DNA of 64,000 nucleotides, taken from Paramixta manurensis. Lineage in GTDB: Bacteria; Pseudomonadota; Gammaproteobacteria; Enterobacterales; Enterobacteriaceae. Position numbers and translations under genes: made by a program. Numbering within the stretch: the stretch's first letter is position 1; each line of letters begins with the position of its first letter. A model generated the notes under the pieces. It saw only the letters and a program-made list of their open reading frames with translations, searched no databases and was not told the DNA's origin. The stretch lies in contig NZ_CP054212.1 in the NCBI RefSeq assembly GCF_013285385.1, positions 682,001-746,000 on the forward strand, given 5' to 3'. Positions 8,986 to 16,340 of this stretch are shown in pieces.

Positions 8986-9846
8986 ATGTCTTTATCTATT
9001 TTTACTAGCGCATCATCCATGGCTTCTGTTAATGCTCTGAACAAGTCCAATAACTTGTTGAGCACTGCAATGGAACGTTTAGGTACTGGTAAACGTATCA
9101 ATTCTGCGGCTGATGACGCGGCAGGTCTACAAATTGCTACCCGTCTGCAGGGCCAGTCTAACGGTATGACCGTAGCGAAACGTAATATTTCCGACGCGAC
9201 CGCGATGCTGCAAACCGCAGAAGGTTCTTTCGATGAAGTGACGAACATTCTTTATCGTATGAAAGACCTGTCTACCCAGGCGGCGAATGATACCAACACC
9301 AAAGATGACCGTGATTCTATCCAGTCAGAGTTCGACGAACTGAATAACGAACTGGAAAACATCATGAGCAACACCTCTTACGGCGGTGAAAAACTGCTGA
9401 AATCTATCGATTCCGGCGTGAGCGGTAAAGGCAAACTGGAAGGTGCGGTGACCTTCCAGATCGGTTCCAGCTCAAAAGAAACCATGACCGTTAACCTGAG
9501 CGGCGGCCTGGGTAATGTCACTACCGCACTGAACGCATTAACCTCTGCCAAACTGAGCAATGCTTCCGGTGCTAACGCCACTATCAATTCCATTCAGGCT
9601 GCGCTGGATAGCGTCGGTAGCGTACGTTCTAGCCTCGGTGCCAACATCAACCGTCTGGGCCACACGGCAGCTAACCTGGCGAATATGCAGGACAATACCA
9701 ACCTTGCGCTGGGCAATATCCAGGATGCGGATTTCGCCACTGAAGCTTCAAATATGACGCGTAACCAGATGCTGGCGCAGACCAGCATGTCCATGTTGAA
9801 ACAATCTAACAGCATGAGCGGCATGGTGATGTCTCTGTTGGGTTAA
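8986..9846 (+). CDS. lafA: Lateral flagellin (LafA/FliC)
   Basis: The 286-residue protein has the two conserved flagellin ends: the N-terminal D0/D1 region (RLGTGKRINSAADDAAGLQI) and the C-terminal D1/D0 region (ANINRLGHTAANLANMQDNT, then QTSMSMLKQSNSMSGMVMSL). The central part is only about 60 residues, so the exposed D2/D3 domains are nearly absent and the filament should be smooth and compact. The gene has its own strong ribosome-binding site, its own promoter candidate and a terminator, which fits a monocistronic, highly expressed unit. Flagellin identity is certain; the lateral designation comes from linkage with lafW, lafZ and lafS to lafU. Confidence 0.95.
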   Translation: MSLSIFTSASSMASVNALNKSNNLLSTAMERLGTGKRINSAADDAAGLQIATRLQGQSNGMTVAKRNISDATAMLQTAEGSFDEVTNILYRMKDLSTQAANDTNTKDDRDSIQSEFDELNNELENIMSNTSYGGEKLLKSIDSGVSGKGKLEGAVTFQIGSSSKETMTVNLSGGLGNVTTALNALTSAKLSNASGANATINSIQAALDSVGSVRSSLGANINRLGHTAANLANMQDNTNLALGNIQDADFATEASNMTRNQMLAQTSMSMLKQSNSMSGMVMSLLG

Positions 9847-9868
9847 TCATTTTCCCAACGCGTTAATC

Positions 9869-9894
9869 AAAACACCGCTGCAAGGCGGTGTTTT
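9869..9894 (+). terminator. Rho-independent terminator after flagellin
   Basis: A 10-bp perfect stem (AAAACACCGC / GCGGTGTTTT) with a 6-nt loop starts 22 nt after the flagellin stop. Its 3' arm ends in four T residues and is followed by a partly T-rich run. Confidence 0.85.
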
Positions 9895-10007
9895 GCTTTC
9901 TGCATCACACAGGCGGGAAGCAAGGTCAACATCTTTCCTTTCCTGTGTCACACAGTGGCGGAAGTAATCTTTCCACTATGCCAATAACTGATTGAAAATT
10001 AACTAAA

Positions 10008-10035
10008 TAAAAGTTGGCATGACTTTTGCTAATAT
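10008..10035 (+). promoter_or_regulatory. Candidate sigma-28 promoter of fliD
   Basis: TAAA (10008-10011) and GCTAATAT (10028-10035, 5 of 8 to GCCGATAA) are spaced by 16 nt, one more than the consensus. The site ends 24 nt before the fliD start and lies after the flagellin terminator, so fliD needs a promoter here. The match is only moderate. Confidence 0.35.
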
Positions 10036-10059
10036 CGACCGTATATCGACGAGGTGATG

Positions 10060-11376
10060 ATGAGTGATTTTCTGAATATTGACCCGACAACCATGGCAAC
10101 GCAAATGGCGCAGTATGACGTCATGGCATTGAAAAATGCGCTTTCTACGCAGCAGTCGACGCTAAAATCGCAACAGACTGCGCTGAGCGCGTTAAAGAAG
10201 TCGATGACCGATTTCCGTAGCGCACTGCAAGGGTTAAACAAAGTGGGCGAAGGGGTGCTAAAAAACAGCGCCACCGTTAATCAGGACGGGTTTCTCACCG
10301 CCACCGCCAGCTCAAGCGCTTCGAAAGGGGCTTACAACATTTTTGTCGAGCAGACCGCCGCCGCCAGCCAGACCGCGTTTGAAAACCTGACCGATGACGA
10401 GGTCAGCAACGCCAGCGGCTCTATGGATATTACGGTCAACGGCGAGACGCTGACCGTAGATATGGATAGCGTCAATAGTCTGTCCGATCTGGCGAATGCG
10501 ATTAATCGCAGCGATGACAATCCTGGCGTGACCGCTTCCTTGATGCGTTCCGAAGATGGGGCGGTCACCATGATGTTGAGCAGCGATGAAACCGGCGAAA
10601 AAAATGCCTTCACGCTGGATACCAGCAAAGTCAGCAATATGAGTGATGGCGCGCTGGACGAAACCACGTTGACAGAAGCGAAGGACGCCATCATCCGGAT
10701 GGGCAATGAGAACGGTCCGGCGATGCGCAGCAGTACCAATAAATTTAGCAACGTGATTGATGGTGTGACGCTGGAAGTCAGCGCCGCGCAGAAAAAAGGC
10801 GATACGCCACTCCAGTTACGTGTTGGTACTGACCAGTCCGCAACTCAGGATCAATTACAACAGTTTGTCGATGCTTATAACGCGCTACGCGGCCAGTTGG
10901 ATGACCTGACCAAAAGTGGTTCCGATGGCAGTGGGCGTGGCGCATTTGCCGGTGACTCAGGGATTAATGCTTTAACCCAGCAACTGAACTCGATGTTGCG
11001 TACCGATGTTGATGGCAACCGGATCGCTGACTTCGGTATTACGGCGGATAAGGACGGCAAACTCACCCTCGATAGCGAGAAGCTCAATGACGCGCTGGAT
11101 CAGAATCCCGAAGGGCTCAGCACGCTGTTTAACGGGAACGGCGGCTTGCTGAAACAAATGGATAAGTCGCTGGATGGTTACCTCAGCAGCGCCAATGGCA
11201 TGTTGAAAATACGCCAAGACACCCTTGATCGCAAAGATACGCAGTTAAGTGATAAAGCCGATCAGATTCAGGCTCGTTATGACTCATCGTATCAACGCTA
11301 CCTGAAACAGTTCACGCAACTGCAATCGGTAATGACGCAAATGAATAACACCATGAGCATGTTTGGAATCAGCTAG
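10060..11376 (+). CDS. fliD: Flagellar filament cap protein FliD (LafB)
   Basis: FliD (about 439 residues) caps the growing filament and helps flagellin fold. The N-terminal FliD_N region (LSTQQSTLKSQQTALSALKK) and the C-terminal FliD_C region (YNALRGQLDDLTKSGSDGSG, then a long coiled coil to about residue 430) are visible. Three start codons are stacked at 10054, 10057 and 10060. The GAGG at 10051 favours the ATG at 10060. It follows the flagellin terminator and starts the run fliD-fliS-lafD-lafE-lafF-lafS-lafT-lafU, whose genes are closely spaced or overlapping and probably form one operon. Confidence 0.93.
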   Translation: MSDFLNIDPTTMATQMAQYDVMALKNALSTQQSTLKSQQTALSALKKSMTDFRSALQGLNKVGEGVLKNSATVNQDGFLTATASSSASKGAYNIFVEQTAAASQTAFENLTDDEVSNASGSMDITVNGETLTVDMDSVNSLSDLANAINRSDDNPGVTASLMRSEDGAVTMMLSSDETGEKNAFTLDTSKVSNMSDGALDETTLTEAKDAIIRMGNENGPAMRSSTNKFSNVIDGVTLEVSAAQKKGDTPLQLRVGTDQSATQDQLQQFVDAYNALRGQLDDLTKSGSDGSGRGAFAGDSGINALTQQLNSMLRTDVDGNRIADFGITADKDGKLTLDSEKLNDALDQNPEGLSTLFNGNGGLLKQMDKSLDGYLSSANGMLKIRQDTLDRKDTQLSDKADQIQARYDSSYQRYLKQFTQLQSVMTQMNNTMSMFGIS

Positions 11377-11390
11377 CAGGAACTCACATT

Positions 11391-11807
11391 ATGTATAGCA
11401 ACTCTCCCCATGGGTACGGCAGTACTCAAAATAATTATCAACAGTATCAGGATACCGATCTGGCGATTCAAACTGCTGCCGCGACGCCGCATCAATTGGT
11501 GTTGATGCTGTTTAACGGATTGATGGATGAGTTAGTGCGAGCGCGCAGCCATATTGCGGCGAAACGCTTCGAAAAGAAGGTTACCAGCATTAATAAATGC
11601 ATCGATATTCTCAACGCGCTGACCAGCGCGCTGGACTATGAGCGCGGCGGCGATTTATCGCTGCAATTAGCTGGGTTGTATGACTACTGCGTCTATCGCC
11701 TGTATGACGCCAGCGACAAACTCTCGGTTGAGTTGTTGGATGAGGTGGCGGTGATCCTCGGCAATATCCGTGGGGGCTGGGAAGGTATGGGGACTCAACA
11801 TGGATGA
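11391..11807 (+). CDS. fliS: Flagellin export chaperone FliS (LafC)
   Basis: This 138-residue protein has the FliS signature near the N-terminus (TPHQLVLMLFNGLMDELVRA) and the helical-bundle body. FliS binds the flagellin C-terminus in the cytoplasm and prevents early polymerisation. It begins 14 nt after fliD. Its last 8 nt (ATGGATGA) contain the start of the next gene, lafD, implying translational coupling. Confidence 0.93.
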   Translation: MYSNSPHGYGSTQNNYQQYQDTDLAIQTAAATPHQLVLMLFNGLMDELVRARSHIAAKRFEKKVTSINKCIDILNALTSALDYERGGDLSLQLAGLYDYCVYRLYDASDKLSVELLDEVAVILGNIRGGWEGMGTQHG

Positions 11808-12102
11808 TATGGCGTTGATCCATGCTTTGGCCGGGCAACTGACCCGCGCCGCGCAGGAGAATGACTGGAACCAGCTACGCAAGGTTGATCGTGCGGTTGC
11901 TCAACTGCTCAGTGCTTTAACGCTCAGTGAGGTGACGGCGGAAAAACGCGCTGCGCTGGACCAGTTACGCCAGGTTCACCAATCGGTGTATGCGGTGTGT
12001 AAACAGCGCAGCGAAGCGTTGAAGCAGAAGATGCAGCAGCATCAGCGTCAGCGTAGCGGCCTGCAAGCGTATGCCTTGTTTTCCTTGCAAGAGGATGTGT
12101 AA
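11800..12102 (+). CDS. lafD: LafD, FliT-like flagellar chaperone
   Basis: This 100-residue, almost entirely alpha-helical protein sits where fliT lies after fliS. The ATG at 11800 overlaps the fliS stop by 8 nt and is chosen over an upstream in-frame codon at 11770 buried in fliS. Heptad-like leucines and a charged C-terminal helix (QRSEALKQKMQQHQRQRSGL) fit an export chaperone for FliD. Sequence similarity to FliT itself is weak, so the call rests on position, size and helix content. It abuts lafE with no gap. Confidence 0.72.
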   Translation: MDDMALIHALAGQLTRAAQENDWNQLRKVDRAVAQLLSALTLSEVTAEKRAALDQLRQVHQSVYAVCKQRSEALKQKMQQHQRQRSGLQAYALFSLQEDV

Positions 12103-13149
12103 GTGCTAGCGCCGTCCCCCATTTCTGTTATGCCAAACTCGCCGGAAGTGTTAGCGAAAAGCCCGGCGCTACCCGCAGAGCAACCGATTACTGTCGGCGT
12201 GTTGCCATTTATTCTCGCCGACCTCGTGCCATCTCCTGGGCAAGCGCGCCCGATGTCTGACGAGACGGTGAGCGATCCCCGGCAGGAAAAAACTGACGAG
12301 GGCAATGACGCCGATTTATTGCAACTGCTCAATTTGCTGCTTCCGCAACCACCGGAGCCGCCGAATGTAATGCCAGCCGATGGCGCGAAAGGCGCAGCGC
12401 CCGGTTTGGTAGCTAGCGCGACGGCGAGTGCCACTAATCGGGTGTTACTGGACAACCGCCTGCAGCCTATGGCGGGTATGCCTTTGCCGGAAGCGGTAAA
12501 GGTTGCGAATGTGCCCTTAAACGGGCGTCCTACCGCCGAGATACCGATGCCACAGCCTGATAAGTTGGTGCGAGCGTGGGAAGCCGTATCTGTTGCGCCA
12601 GGGTTGGAGACTCCAACCTTAGCGCCGGTAAGTTTAAGCAGTGCTTCCGCTACCGAGCTCAGCGCGAAGTCGGCGAAGAGCGTTGATCACACCCTCACAC
12701 AACCGATGCCGTTAGCGTTCGATACCACTAATGATGTTGATCTACAGAGAGAAAAATTGCGTCAGGTATTGGGGGAGCGTTTACAACTTCAGATCGACCA
12801 GCGTACACAGCACGCCACCATCCGGCTTGATCCGCCCGATTTAGGGAAAATTGATATTTCGCTGCATTTCGATGCCAATAAGTTACAAGTGCAAATTCAG
12901 GCGGGACAACCCGATGTGGTCCGCGCATTGCAGCAGGCGAGTCAGGAGTTGCGGCAAGCGTTGACAGAACAAAACACCTTACAGGTACAGGTCAATATCT
13001 CCTCGCAGCAGCAAGGAACCGGGCAACAATCTCACGAGTCCGCCCGCCAACCGATACCTGTTTTAGCTGCCGGTGTTGCCGCGCCAACCGAAGAAGAACC
13101 GCGCGATACGCCGTCTCACCTCGACCATTCCATTTTGACTACGGTGTAA
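12103..13149 (+). CDS. lafE: Hook-length control protein FliK (LafE)
   Basis: This 348-residue protein has a long, proline- and alanine-rich, low-complexity N-terminal region (about 1-210) and a compact C-terminal domain (about 220-310) with the FliK/Flg_hook signature (HATIRLDPPDLGKIDISLHF, then QTSQELRQALTEQN-like helix). FliK acts as a molecular ruler and switches export from hook to filament substrates. The start is GTG at 12103, directly after the lafD stop, with an AAGAGGA site inside lafD. An ATG at 12130 is an alternative. Low N-terminal conservation is normal for the family. Confidence 0.88.
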   Translation: MLAPSPISVMPNSPEVLAKSPALPAEQPITVGVLPFILADLVPSPGQARPMSDETVSDPRQEKTDEGNDADLLQLLNLLLPQPPEPPNVMPADGAKGAAPGLVASATASATNRVLLDNRLQPMAGMPLPEAVKVANVPLNGRPTAEIPMPQPDKLVRAWEAVSVAPGLETPTLAPVSLSSASATELSAKSAKSVDHTLTQPMPLAFDTTNDVDLQREKLRQVLGERLQLQIDQRTQHATIRLDPPDLGKIDISLHFDANKLQVQIQAGQPDVVRALQQASQELRQALTEQNTLQVQVNISSQQQGTGQQSHESARQPIPVLAAGVAAPTEEEPRDTPSHLDHSILTTV

Positions 13150-13153
13150 CTGA

Positions 13154-13627
13154 ATGACGATTAAAACCTTTTTTATGGCGCTGGTGCTGGTATTACTCGC
13201 CGCAGTGGTAACTGCCGCGCTGGTCATTTTTGGCGGTGCCTGGGTTAACGGGGGCGCCACGTCATCAGGGGCAAAATCTGTCTTTTCACTGCTTGGTAGC
13301 GAGAAGAAAACCGATCCGCAATTTGTCGAAATCAAAAATATGGTGATTACGCTGAAAAACGACAATGGCCGTGAGCGGTATTTGTTGTTGGAACTGACGC
13401 TGGATGCCGAGGATAAAGAGCAGATGAAGCGGGTGGAAAACTATATACCGGTGATCCGCAGCGTTACGGTGGATGCGCTGTCGGCGATGACCTACAGCGA
13501 GGTTCGGCACCAATCGGTTGCCGAATTGCGCGCGCTATTAATGCAAAATTACCAAGCCGCTTTCGCTCGCAATAATATTAAACCGCCGTTTGAAAAAGTG
13601 TTGATCAGCAAAATGGTGTTTCAGTAA
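13154..13627 (+). CDS. lafF: FliL-like flagellar basal-body protein (LafF)
   Basis: The 157-residue protein has one N-terminal membrane helix (about residues 8-30) followed by a periplasmic FliL domain (about 55-157; note LLLELTLDAEDKEQMKRVEN and the terminal FEKVLISKMVFQ). FliL rings surround the stator units and support motor torque. It lies between lafE and the sigma gene in a tight operon, with gaps of 4 nt and 6 nt. The length is normal. Confidence 0.88.
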   Translation: MTIKTFFMALVLVLLAAVVTAALVIFGGAWVNGGATSSGAKSVFSLLGSEKKTDPQFVEIKNMVITLKNDNGRERYLLLELTLDAEDKEQMKRVENYIPVIRSVTVDALSAMTYSEVRHQSVAELRALLMQNYQAAFARNNIKPPFEKVLISKMVFQ

Positions 13628-13633
13628 TCCGCC

Positions 13634-14332
13634 ATGAGTGAGTTTATTAGCAGCGACGCCTTAACACCGGCTCAGGAGCGTCAGTACGTGACGGATTGGC
13701 TCCCGTTGGTGAAACGGGTGGTGAAACAACTGGCGCCGCAGGCTGACAGCGTCATCGATCGTGACGATATGGAGCAAATCGCGTTAATGGGCCTATTGGA
13801 GGCGCTGCGCCGTTATGGGCAGCCGGATGAGATGTTCGCTGGTTATGCGGTACAACGTATCCGTGGCGCGGTATTGGATGAATTGCGCCTACATGACTGG
13901 CGTCCGCGTCGTTTGCGCCAGAAGACGCACAAAATTAACGATGCGCTACGCGAGCTTAGTCGTCAGTTAGGACGCGAGCCGCGCGATGATGAAATTCGCC
14001 AGCATCTGGATCTGACGATCGAGGAATATCAGGAATATCTTCAACTGGAGAGCGCCAGCGCGATGGAGAGCCTTGATAACTTGATTGCCGCCAGTGAGTT
14101 TTCGCCCGGCGCGCTACAAAGTCGTCCACTGGAAGATGAAATCGAAATCGGTCGTACCCTGACCTATGCCTTAAACCAACTTGATCATCGTGAGCAGATT
14201 ATTTTGTCGCTCTATTACCAGCAAGAACTGAGTTTAAAAGAGATCGCGTTAGTCCTTGATCTGACGGAGGCGCGCGTTTGTCAGCTCAATAAGAAAATCA
14301 GCGAAAAAATTCGCCGTAGTTTTGTTAATTGA
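13634..14332 (+). CDS. lafS: Lateral flagellar sigma-28 factor (LafS/FliA)
   Basis: This 232-residue protein has the FliA layout: region 2 near residues 15-85 (DRDDMEQIALMGLLEALRRY, YAVQRIRGAVLDELR), region 3 near 95-150 and a region 4 helix-turn-helix near 185-230 (LSLKEIALVLDLTEARVCQL). It should direct RNA polymerase to late lateral flagellar promoters, including the candidates before flagellin and fliD here. The carrier locus encodes its own sigma factor, which separates its control from the primary flagellum. No anti-sigma FlgM lies in this window. Confidence 0.94.
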   Translation: MSEFISSDALTPAQERQYVTDWLPLVKRVVKQLAPQADSVIDRDDMEQIALMGLLEALRRYGQPDEMFAGYAVQRIRGAVLDELRLHDWRPRRLRQKTHKINDALRELSRQLGREPRDDEIRQHLDLTIEEYQEYLQLESASAMESLDNLIAASEFSPGALQSRPLEDEIEIGRTLTYALNQLDHREQIILSLYYQQELSLKEIALVLDLTEARVCQLNKKISEKIRRSFVN

Positions 14333-14350
14333 TAGTTAAACGGAAACAGT

Positions 14351-15217
14351 ATGCAGAAATTACTCGGGCTGATCATTGTGCTATTTAGCGTGATCGGCGG
14401 TTATTTGATGTCGGGCGGGCTCATTGCCTCTTTTTGGCAGCCAGGGGAAATCCTGATTATTCTTGGCGCTGGCGCCGGCGCGATGGTGATTGCGAACCCC
14501 AAACATGTCTTAAGCGAAATGCTACAGCAAGTGAAAGGGGCAATGCACAAAAATGAATATACCGTAGAGTTTCAGCAGCAGTTGCTGATGTTGTTATATG
14601 AGTTGCTCGAACTGGTGCAGGACGGTGGGCTGAAAGTACTGGATGAGCATATTGAAGTGCCGGAAAACAGCGTACTGTTTCAGAAGTACCCGCTGATTTT
14701 GCGCGATAAATATCTGATTACTTTCATTGCCGATAACTTCCGTCTCATGGCCATGGGTAAGATTAATGAGCACGAACTGGAGGGGATCCTTGAGCAGGAG
14801 CTTGAGGCGGTAGAAGAGGAGTTATTGGTGCCGTCGCGCTCGCTGCAACGTACCGCTGAGGCGATGCCCGGCTTTGGGATTTGTGCGGCAGTGCTGGGGA
14901 TCATTATTACCATGCAATCGATCGATGGCTCGATTGCGATCATCGGTTTAAAGGTGGCGGCGGCGCTCATCGGTACTTTCCTCGGCGTCTTTTTCTGTTA
15001 CTGCCTGATGGACCCACTGGCAAATGCGATGGAGCAACGTAGTAAGAGCCGGATGTCAGTGCTGGAGTGCGTGCGCATGGTATTAGTCAATCATGTGGCG
15101 GGTAAACCTACCTTACTGGCGGTGGATTCCGGGCGCAAAATGCTGCCGTTACAAAATAAACCGACCTTCGCTACCCTGGATGGTTGGGTTAACCAAATGA
15201 CGGAAAACCAATCATGA
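14351..15217 (+). CDS. lafT: Flagellar motor stator protein MotA (LafT)
   Basis: This 288-residue protein has the four membrane helices of MotA (two near residues 3-20 and 28-50; two near 170-190 and 200-222). A large cytoplasmic loop carries the conserved acidic/basic segment that contacts the rotor (RDKYLITFIADNFRLMAMGK). The MotA signature proline-glycine helix appears as MPGFGICAAVLGIIITMQSI. With LafU it forms the ion-driven stator, probably proton-driven as in MotA/MotB relatives. The stop overlaps the lafU start by 4 nt (ATGA). Confidence 0.94.
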   Translation: MQKLLGLIIVLFSVIGGYLMSGGLIASFWQPGEILIILGAGAGAMVIANPKHVLSEMLQQVKGAMHKNEYTVEFQQQLLMLLYELLELVQDGGLKVLDEHIEVPENSVLFQKYPLILRDKYLITFIADNFRLMAMGKINEHELEGILEQELEAVEEELLVPSRSLQRTAEAMPGFGICAAVLGIIITMQSIDGSIAIIGLKVAAALIGTFLGVFFCYCLMDPLANAMEQRSKSRMSVLECVRMVLVNHVAGKPTLLAVDSGRKMLPLQNKPTFATLDGWVNQMTENQS

Positions 15218-16185
15218 GGCCTGGCAAGAAAGGCGCACATACCACCATTATCAAAAGAGGAGGGCGCAAGGGACATAGCGGCGTACATGGCGGTGCCTGG
15301 AAAGTGGCGTTTGCCGACTTTACCTTGGCGATGATGGCGTTATTTATGGTGTTGTGGATTGTAGGCTCGGTGACGCCGGAGGAGCGGCGGGAGATTGTCG
15401 CTAACATCAATAATCAGTCATTTTTTGAAAGCACGGTGTTTAATCCGATCAATAGTGATAGTACCAGCGGCGGCGGTAAGCTGATTGGCGCCAGTCGCCC
15501 GGAACAGGATCCGTCGGCCGACTCGCACCCGGCGCAACAAGACGCGCAGCCTGCTGCCAACGATGCGGTTAAAGATGCAGTAGCTAAGGGCGAATCGTTA
15601 GATGGCGCGTTGTCCCGTTCACGCGACGAGATGCAGGAACTTAGCGGCCTGGTGATGGATATTACCAAGAATAATAACGCCCAGGCGAACCTCAAAATTG
15701 AAGTGATCCCGCAAGGGTTACGCATCTTGCTGCAGGATGATCGGCAGCGCGCGATGTTCGAGCGTGGTAGCTCAACGTTAACGCCGTTCTTCAAAAAATT
15801 ACTGCTGGAGTTGGCCCCGGTGTTTAACAAGCTGGATAATCAACTGATTATTACCGGCCATACCGATGCGGTGCGTTTCCGCGATCAGGAAAAATATAAT
15901 AACTGGAACCTGGCGGGCGATCGCGCGTTGGTGGCACGCCGGGTACTGGAAAAGGGCGGCTTAAACCAGACACGCGTGATTCAGGTCAGCTCAATGGCGG
16001 ACCGCATGTTATTAGCGCCGGATGCGCCAAAGAGCGCCACCAACCGACGCATTGAAATTACCGTATTAACCAAAGCCGCCGCCGATACGTTATTCCAGTT
16101 TTACGGCTATCATGGCGAAAAAGTGGTGAAACCGATTGCCGACCGGCTTGAGCCGCAATTTCCTGGTTCGACACCTGCCGATTAG
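15214..16185 (+). CDS. lafU: Flagellar motor stator protein MotB (LafU)
   Basis: The 323-residue protein has one membrane helix (about residues 32-52) that begins with the family's ion-binding aspartate (FADFTLAMMALFMVLW). A linker follows, then a C-terminal OmpA/MotB peptidoglycan-binding domain (LIITGHTDAVRF, then SATNRRIEITVL). Unlike E. coli K-12, where lafU is a remnant of a lost Flag-2 locus, this copy is full length. It overlaps lafT by 4 nt and is the last gene of the lateral flagellar block. Confidence 0.94.
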   Translation: MRPGKKGAHTTIIKRGGRKGHSGVHGGAWKVAFADFTLAMMALFMVLWIVGSVTPEERREIVANINNQSFFESTVFNPINSDSTSGGGKLIGASRPEQDPSADSHPAQQDAQPAANDAVKDAVAKGESLDGALSRSRDEMQELSGLVMDITKNNNAQANLKIEVIPQGLRILLQDDRQRAMFERGSSTLTPFFKKLLLELAPVFNKLDNQLIITGHTDAVRFRDQEKYNNWNLAGDRALVARRVLEKGGLNQTRVIQVSSMADRMLLAPDAPKSATNRRIEITVLTKAAADTLFQFYGYHGEKVVKPIADRLEPQFPGSTPAD

Positions 16186-16299
16186 CACCGATGCGTACCT
16201 TACATTGTCGCAAGCCTGATATGCAGCCGTAGAGCGATTAAGGTCACGTCATTCATTAGCACGTTTGCGCTTCGCTGATGAGCCAGGCAGATAAAGCCA

Positions 16300-16321
16300 T
16301 CAGGGGCATTATTGCCCCTGA
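16300..16321 (-). terminator. Hairpin between convergent lafU and opgB
   Basis: A perfect 9-bp stem (TCAGGGGCA / TGCCCCTGA) with a TTAT loop lies between the two convergent genes. Neither side has a strong T-run, so it may act as a weak terminator in both directions. Confidence 0.5.
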
Positions 16322-16340
16322 CTATTCGCTCAAAACCGCA

